DNA of 64,000 nucleotides. It comes from Vandiemenella viatica (Eukaryota > Arthropoda > Insecta > Orthoptera > Morabidae). The notes below the pieces were generated by a model. It made no database searches, was not told the DNA's origin, and saw only the letters and a list, made by a program, of their open reading frames with translations. The translations under genes were made by a program, and so were the position numbers. Of this stretch, positions 58,081-64,000 are shown one piece after another (position 1 is the first letter of the stretch; each line of letters starts with the position of its first letter). The DNA lies in assembly GCA_031002005.1 (NCBI GenBank), contig CM061920.1:104591447-104655446 (forward strand), read 5' to 3'.

Positions 58081-58309
58081 GATCGTAAATTGGACAAAAA
58101 AAGATCGTGACATCTTAAAGTGACGTCACGCCATTACAGATGACATCATAGTTGACTTATTGTTTATTATAATAATATATTATTAATTTTAATTGCGATG
58201 GATCTAACATTCCGGTAGCTTAAATTTTTTTTCAGATTTGGAATGTTAAATTCCTTCCTCATTTACTTTTCCGATTTACAAATTTTAATTTTAAATTCCT
58301 TGAGCGTTT

Positions 58310-60200
58310 TTTGGTAAGTTATTCATCACTTGGTAATTATTTGTTCCAATCCCTGTCATCCTTATCAACAACACTCCCTTATGCATGTAATCGAGTGCAA
58401 GCTTGTGGTTATGTTCGCCTATCCCCTTCTATGCACTATTCCTAATTCTTTGACCAATATCCCTCCAAGTTCTATAGCCAACATGTGCCCTGTACATCCC
58501 TGGCACTCTCTTCAGCTTCGTCCTTTCCTCCAATGAGTCCCAATCCAGCTCCTTTATCATATTAGTTACTGACAAGGTCCTGCAATAGTTTCCACAAACA
58601 AACCTAGCTGCTCTTCTTTGCACACCCTCCAACTCCTGTATTTGATAACGAAAATGTGGACCCAAACTACACCACCATATTCAACCAATGGTCTGACCAC
58701 AGTTTTGTAACCGAACTCCCTAACTTCTCTGGTACATCCTCTCATCACCCTCTCCAGTAAATGAAGGATTTTGTAACCTTCTCTTACCACTTGCCTAATT
58801 GAGTTTGTTATCAAACGTTATGCCAAGATATGTACACTTCAAGCTTTTAACAGGCAACTCTGACTCCACCCTATATTCATAATTAACCTTTAGTTTTTTA
58901 TCTGTGTACCTAAGAAGCTGACTATGCTTGGCACTTAGCTTCATTACATGCTGACCTACCCATTTAGATATTTTATCCAGGTCACCCTGCAGCTGTTCAC
59001 AGTCTTCAGCTGTTTTGATGCTATTGTATACTATTATATCATCTGCAAAATACCTAGAATCTGACCGTAACCCATCAACACAGTCATTCATTAGAATAAT
59101 GAACAGCAACGGTTCCATACACTACCCTGTGTCACTTCCATATTTATTTGCACCTACTATCTTAATGTATTTCCTACTTTAACATTTTGCTTTCTGGCTT
59201 TTAAGAATTGCTCTACCAAGCAAGTAATTTTTTCATCTAATCCAATAGATTTCAGTTTATTTAAAACCATTTTAAGACTCACTCTGTCTAATGCCTTACA
59301 TAGATCTATTGTCACACTATTAACTCGGCCTCCCTTGTCAAATTCACCTGAAGTATCTTACATATAACCCACCATCTAGATTCACATGAATATCCTTCCG
59401 AAAGCCATGTTGTCGATCTGAAAACCAGTTTCTCTCCTCACAGACTTTTCTGATATAGTTGCATATCTATCCATCATTTAGCATATGACTTATGTAAAAC
59501 TAACTGGCCTATAATTTTCAACCCTATTTGTAAGCCCTCCTTTATGAACCGGTACTACTTTCGCTCTTTTCCAATCCTCTGGCAAGCAGCAAAACTACAA
59601 ACTCATTTTAAATAAAATTTCAAGGTAAGGTATATATTGATATCCCAAAATATTTAATAAATCTGTAATAGTATTATCTACATCAGCCCCTTACGTTTTT
59701 TTAGCTTTTGAGTTCTTCAATAATTTCATGAGAATGTATTACATTTTTTGGTAGTTTCCTCATTCATACTCTTAGGGGAGACTCTCCTCTGATTCATTCC
59801 TTCCCATCACAGGATGATAGTCTCTAATTGTCTCACTAAACGAGTCACTCAATATGTCTGCCATTTTAAAATCCTCAGTGACTTCAACTCCGTTCTTATC
59901 TACAATACTCTGAATACCTTCCCTTCCCCTCAGTTTCCTAATATAGCCATGTAAATGTCTTGATGCATCGTTCTGTGGTCCTCCTGCACCAATAATATTC
60001 CCTACTGCCTTCCTGTCTCTTAACTCTGTCGTGTTCCCGTCTCACTAGCCTCTTTATCTATTGTAATATGTAGGTTTGGTACTTTTCTTTATTTTATGCT
60101 TTGTAATAAACATTTCCTCGCCATTTTATACTATCTTCTTAAACCCTTCCCATTTCGCCTCCACTGTACTTGTGCCATCCTTCCATTTGCTGAACAATTC
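58310..60200 (-). pseudogene. LINE family 2, copy 2, minus strand, most complete
   Basis: CR1-type non-LTR retrotransposon. On the minus strand, in order: LPEDWKRAKVVPVHKGG and NYRPVSFT (about 59590-59500); a decayed 'FRKG' region; KALDRVSLKMVLNKLKSIGLDE; FLKARKQNVKVGN; then TQGSV..PLLFIILMNDCVDGL; and the catalytic FADD, intact in RYFADDIIVYN at about 59038-59049. LSAKHSQLLRY, KCTYLGITFDNKLN, VRPLVEYGGVVW and VQRRAARFVCGNY follow. Several frame changes (59118-58795, 58814-58566 and 58665-58429 lie in different frames) inactivate it. The 5' endonuclease is not recognisable. The transcript 3' end lies near 58310, next to the satellite. Confidence 0.85.
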
Positions 60201-60795
60201 ACTGAAATCTTGCATATAGCCTACTAATTGAGATTTGCATCAATATCCTCGCCTAAAGTTGACATGAAAACCACATAGGTTCCTCACAGACACATCTGAT
60301 GTGGTTACATATCAATCTCTCCATTAATGTACCTACAGATGATGTTAAACTGATTGGCCTGTAATTTGCGATATTATTGGTCACTACTCCTTTATTGACC
60401 GATTCTACAATTGCACTTTACTAGTACTCTGGTAAGGAGCAAGTGTCCAGATTGAATACTAATAAAATTTCATGATAAGGTACAATGTCACATCCTGCTA
60501 TCGGTAGTAATATTTTATACACCAGCCTCTTTATGCTGTTTTAGATATCTTAGTTCCTTCATGATATTCTCAGGATGATTTTCAAACTTTTAGTCTCCTT
60601 GTTTCTAATTATGTGGATAAGCTCATCCACTGATTTATACCTGCGTCTTCCTGCGTCTCCCTACTGGTCTCACTAAATCAGTTACTTAAATCTCTGCCTT
60701 TTTCAAATCTTCAGCGTCTTCTTTTCCATCCTTATCTATGAATGTCTCATCACTCCCCCTTCTCTTCAGTTTTTCTAACATAGTATTCCCATAAA
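60201..60795 (-). pseudogene. LINE family 2, copy 3, minus strand, fragment
   Basis: On the minus strand it repeats the region of copy 2 that lies at about 59370-59990: an NYRPISLTSSVGTLMERLICNHI block (fingers of the reverse transcriptase) preceded by the linker. It is placed directly 5' of copy 2 in the same orientation. It has many stops and lacks everything after the LMERL region. It is a partial tandem duplication or an independent truncated insertion. Confidence 0.65.
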
Positions 60796-61624
60796 GTAAT
60801 GCAATTGGATTGAAGTTGCTAAATCACTGTGTTTTGTTATATCTCTCCAGAAATTGAAATTTTATTTAAGGCAATCTTCATTGAGAAAATTAATAGAAAA
60901 ATTCTATTTAACAATCTAATTCTTATTTATGAAAGAAATTAGTTTCGTCATGGTAATTAACCATTAGATGAATACTTCGCTGAAAGTATAAATCACTTGA
61001 TGATCAAATTAACCTGCAATTAAATTGTATAAGGAAATGATCAGTGAACAAACAGTTGAAACACTACACTGTATTGCTACTCCACTCAGTGAAAATGAGA
61101 TATTACGTTTCGTAGAATTTGAAACCAACGCACTTCAGAATACTACGCAGATTCGAAACCGAACTGACTAGTGTGGTGAACATGTGGTAGCCGCATGGAG
61201 ATAATTGCGGAGTGCTGAACCTAATGCTACTGTGGTTACAATACAAATGACAACCCGTGAAGAGGCGGGACTCTGGTATGGTACTGTCGAGTTTAGCCAG
61301 TTCCCTGTTTAAATCCATCTGGGATGAATCGCAGCAGTTGCAGGATGCTTGCAGAAAAAAAGATGCTGAACTGGCTGAAACTTGTTTCCTCTATCACCAA
61401 CTAGTTACACACTCTGTCGAAAGCTACGGAATTACCAAGCATAGTAGTCAACTGCTGAAATGATATCCGCGAAAGGATCACCTCGGAAGTATTTTGATAT
61501 TTTTACTTCTTGTTTAGACAAAACAGAGTAAACCACCGCAAACATAAGCTTTAATTAATTTGTAATCTATAGTGTTAATGTATGTACACTCAAGTTTCGC
61601 AAAACTACTGTATCTTTCTTTTGC
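60796..61624. other. Unassigned
   Basis: A plus-strand frame of 68 codons (61257-61463) and a minus-strand frame of 71 codons (61103-61318) overlap, and neither is recognised. Confidence 0.35.
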
Positions 61625-61705
61625 TTAGGTCATTAATGCCGGTAGTGGTTTGGCAAAAGGAACGGGAAATAATTTGTCCTTGGCTCGAAGGAACCATCCA
61701 GACAT
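61625..61705 (-). mobile_element. SINE family A, 3' fragment, minus strand
   Basis: Plus-strand order 'ttaggtcattaatgccgg', 'aaaaggaacgggaaataatt', 'gaaggaaccatccagacat' matches the tail half of family A (compare 31985-32060). The head is missing. Confidence 0.5.
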
Positions 61706-64000
61706 CAACCTTAAATGATTTTTTAAATTATTTTTGATGAAACTGTTATGACGAACAAACTAATGTACAGTAACTATGCTTGTCACTGTCCACAAGTTGG
61801 TTTGAGGTCCGTAGGAAAAGATTTGACCACTTTCTTGTACTCGGTTGGCACGGTGGAAGAGATGTTGAAGGACCTTACTTAAACCCCAGATTGTGTAGCA
61901 GACCTCTGGGATAGATCCCAAAGTTTTACATAATGTGCGTGAATTCTTCGCTAGTGATGGTGATTCGTCCTTAGTGTGAGGACATAAAACTTGGCGACAC
62001 CGTGGGAAGCGTTAGTCGTGTTTCACACTCTCTCCCTCGACAAAGAAATACACTCAGCATACATTACGTAAAACATTTAACTTACAGTCGTCTGTACTAA
62101 CACATTAATAACGCTAACTATACAGCAAAACGTTAGGTGAAACTATAGTATTATCAGAATTTTCTATGGGAATCGCTATTCGGGTAACATACTCTGGAAA
62201 TCCAACACCCCTATGCTGGATGACCAGTATTTGTGGAAGAAATAAAGACAGCTTGACGAAGAAAAATATAACCAATAAAATTTTAAAACCTAAAATACAA
62301 TTCCTGGAATATTATGTGGTACGCGAAATCACTCCAACCAACTGCAGATAATATAGAATACTTCTATCGCCAAACGATAGGTGCACAAAATGTGCACACA
62401 TTACTGCATAGTATCAAACCATGAGGATCTGGACATGGCCAGAATGAAGACTAGCTTTGCCATTCCAACTTCTCCTTTAACCGTTAGTATGCAGACAAAC
62501 TGAAGTACACAGAAAAGCAACACTATGGAGCTGTACTATGAATATTAGCCAGCACTCTAGCCTATATTTTACAAACGGAGAATACAATCTGTTACGAATA
62601 TATTGCTTATACGATTATCCTATAGTATGAAATAATCCAAAATCAAAATTACATATAAATAAATAATTTACATGGTTGCATCGATATAATAATGACTGAA
62701 ACGTGCCAGTGACCAGACACAAACCGTACAAAATACTCTTCAATACAACCCGTCAAGAACAATGGAAAAACGTACTGGAAAAAGGGAACAAGAGAAAGAA
62801 AATTCGTGCAAATGACCTAACTGAAAGACAAACAGAACCTTGGAACTAACTTAAAACAAAAGGAAGGACAAGAATAAATACCAGGATACCCACAAAAAAG
62901 AACCCAAAGGATCTTAATAAGTACTGAACAAAAGATGAATAATACAACTGAAATGCACAAGTGGAAAAGTGCAAAGCAATCTCCCACCCTACAGATTTTA
63001 CTTTCTTTAACATCTTCTTTTAAAGAAAAGCCAATGACCGACGGAAAGAACCCATAAAACCATCATAACATGACCGACCAAAGACATAAGTAAGAAGAGG
63101 TTCTTTTGTATTATATAGCTATAGTTAAATTTACTTGTCGATTTTAATTCATTATCACATGAAACTAAATCCACTAATACAAACTTAGCTTGATATGCAA
63201 AATTGTTTAAGCAGCTACACTAAAGGCTGCACATAAAATTAATCCCTATTATCATCCAAAGTTGGATTCTACAAATATGTAGACGAACATAAGTCAAGTG
63301 GATTAATTAATTGTTGTGAATTAAATTATGAAAAGATGTAATAATGTTCTTTCTACTGGATTCTGCGGAGATGGCGTAAAAAAGTTCCATGGTTGCATTA
63401 TTAAGCATCAAACCGCACCTGTGTCCTCTAGGTTGAATCTTGTCCATGGTTTACGAAAAGAGGTATGGTCATATGCCTTCATTGTTTCTCTAAGTTGCAG
63501 CCTAACCCTTCTCTAAGAGAAAATGAACAAAACGTTTTCCACACCTGTGAATTACAATTAGTAGAAAAATTCTGGAATTACTGCAATAACCATCTATTTG
63601 ATCAAACTTCTTATACGCAAAACTGCTTTTTGCACTGACTTTAAAATTTTCATGGAGATTGGCGTATATTAGTTTTCTTTCTAGATAAGTGGATTTTTCA
63701 TACGTTTTCATTACTGTACTCTGAAGAGTTAGTTGCGGCGATTTTAATTCTGTAGATTAGAGACATTCTAAAGAACATTGAAAGAAATTTTATCGCAAGA
63801 AAAGTGTTTGGTAATTTCATTCCATCCAAATCGTTATAGAATTTTAATAATTAAGAAAAATCTCGTTGGCAGAATACCTAATACTGATGCTGCAAACTGT
63901 GTATCCCTTCGACTCTTTCATGAAGTCATTCCTCCAAAATGCGAAATTAATTCCGATTTTTCACTGTTAGTACCTCATTATAATATTAATTGATTATTAT
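61706..64000. other. Unassigned 2.3 kb to window end
   Basis: Short frames only (longest 71 codons at 63778-63993), no recognised domain, RNA gene or repeat end. 62750-63060 is purine-rich. Confidence 0.4.

Noticed and set aside
1..64000. CRISPR array or bacterial operon
   Set aside because: Tandem repeats here are satellite-sized without unique spacers, and there are no closely packed genes with ribosome-binding sites. The content is eukaryotic.

Overview
This is eukaryotic nuclear DNA, AT-rich and dense in decayed transposable elements. No convincing host protein-coding gene, rRNA or ordinary tRNA gene is visible. Several LINE families, tRNA-derived SINEs, mariner, Tc1 and piggyBac elements, and long desert-like stretches suggest a large-genome insect. 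The SINE and LINE tails look like those I associate with grasshoppers and locusts (Orthoptera), but that assignment is recognition from memory and not a database result.

Layout. 1-635: end of a satellite with a unit of about 169 bp. 900-5300: mostly unassigned, with two SINE remnants. 5285-8838: two head-to-head copies of a CR1-like LINE, each followed by the core of SINE family A. 9479-9724: a complete SINE with a target-site duplication. 11545-12415: an old LINE carrying a nested SINE. 14916-17324: a piggyBac-type element with the only long intact reading frame of the window (587 residues, catalytic DDD and C-terminal zinc-binding cysteines present). 19.7-22.4 kb: GC-richer islands, one LTR-like. 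23.54-25.11 kb: an old tandem array of about 137 bp units. 25.6-26.2 kb: an inverted-repeat element. 27.2-28.2 kb: nested SINEs and a LINE tail. 30.6-32.8 kb: a G-rich tract, SINEs, a palindromic Penelope-like fragment and a mariner fragment. 39210-40016: an 807-bp fold-back element with TA duplications. 41.9-44.6 kb: a satellite array, a further SINE and a fold-back Tc1 derivative. 47.6-48.4 kb: a mariner remnant. 53264-54263: an assembly gap of exactly 1000 N, entered by a LINE reading frame. 54.9-60.8 kb: three copies of a second LINE family on the minus strand, around a second array of the same satellite, which holds a near-perfect palindromic insertion.

The genes do not form a host pathway. 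The window is a record of successive insertions, nestings and inverted duplications. Two observations stand out: the intact piggyBac transposase beside uniformly broken neighbours, and the recurrence of palindromic (fold-back) forms in at least five unrelated repeat families. Two of these palindromes carry hammerhead-ribozyme-like cores.
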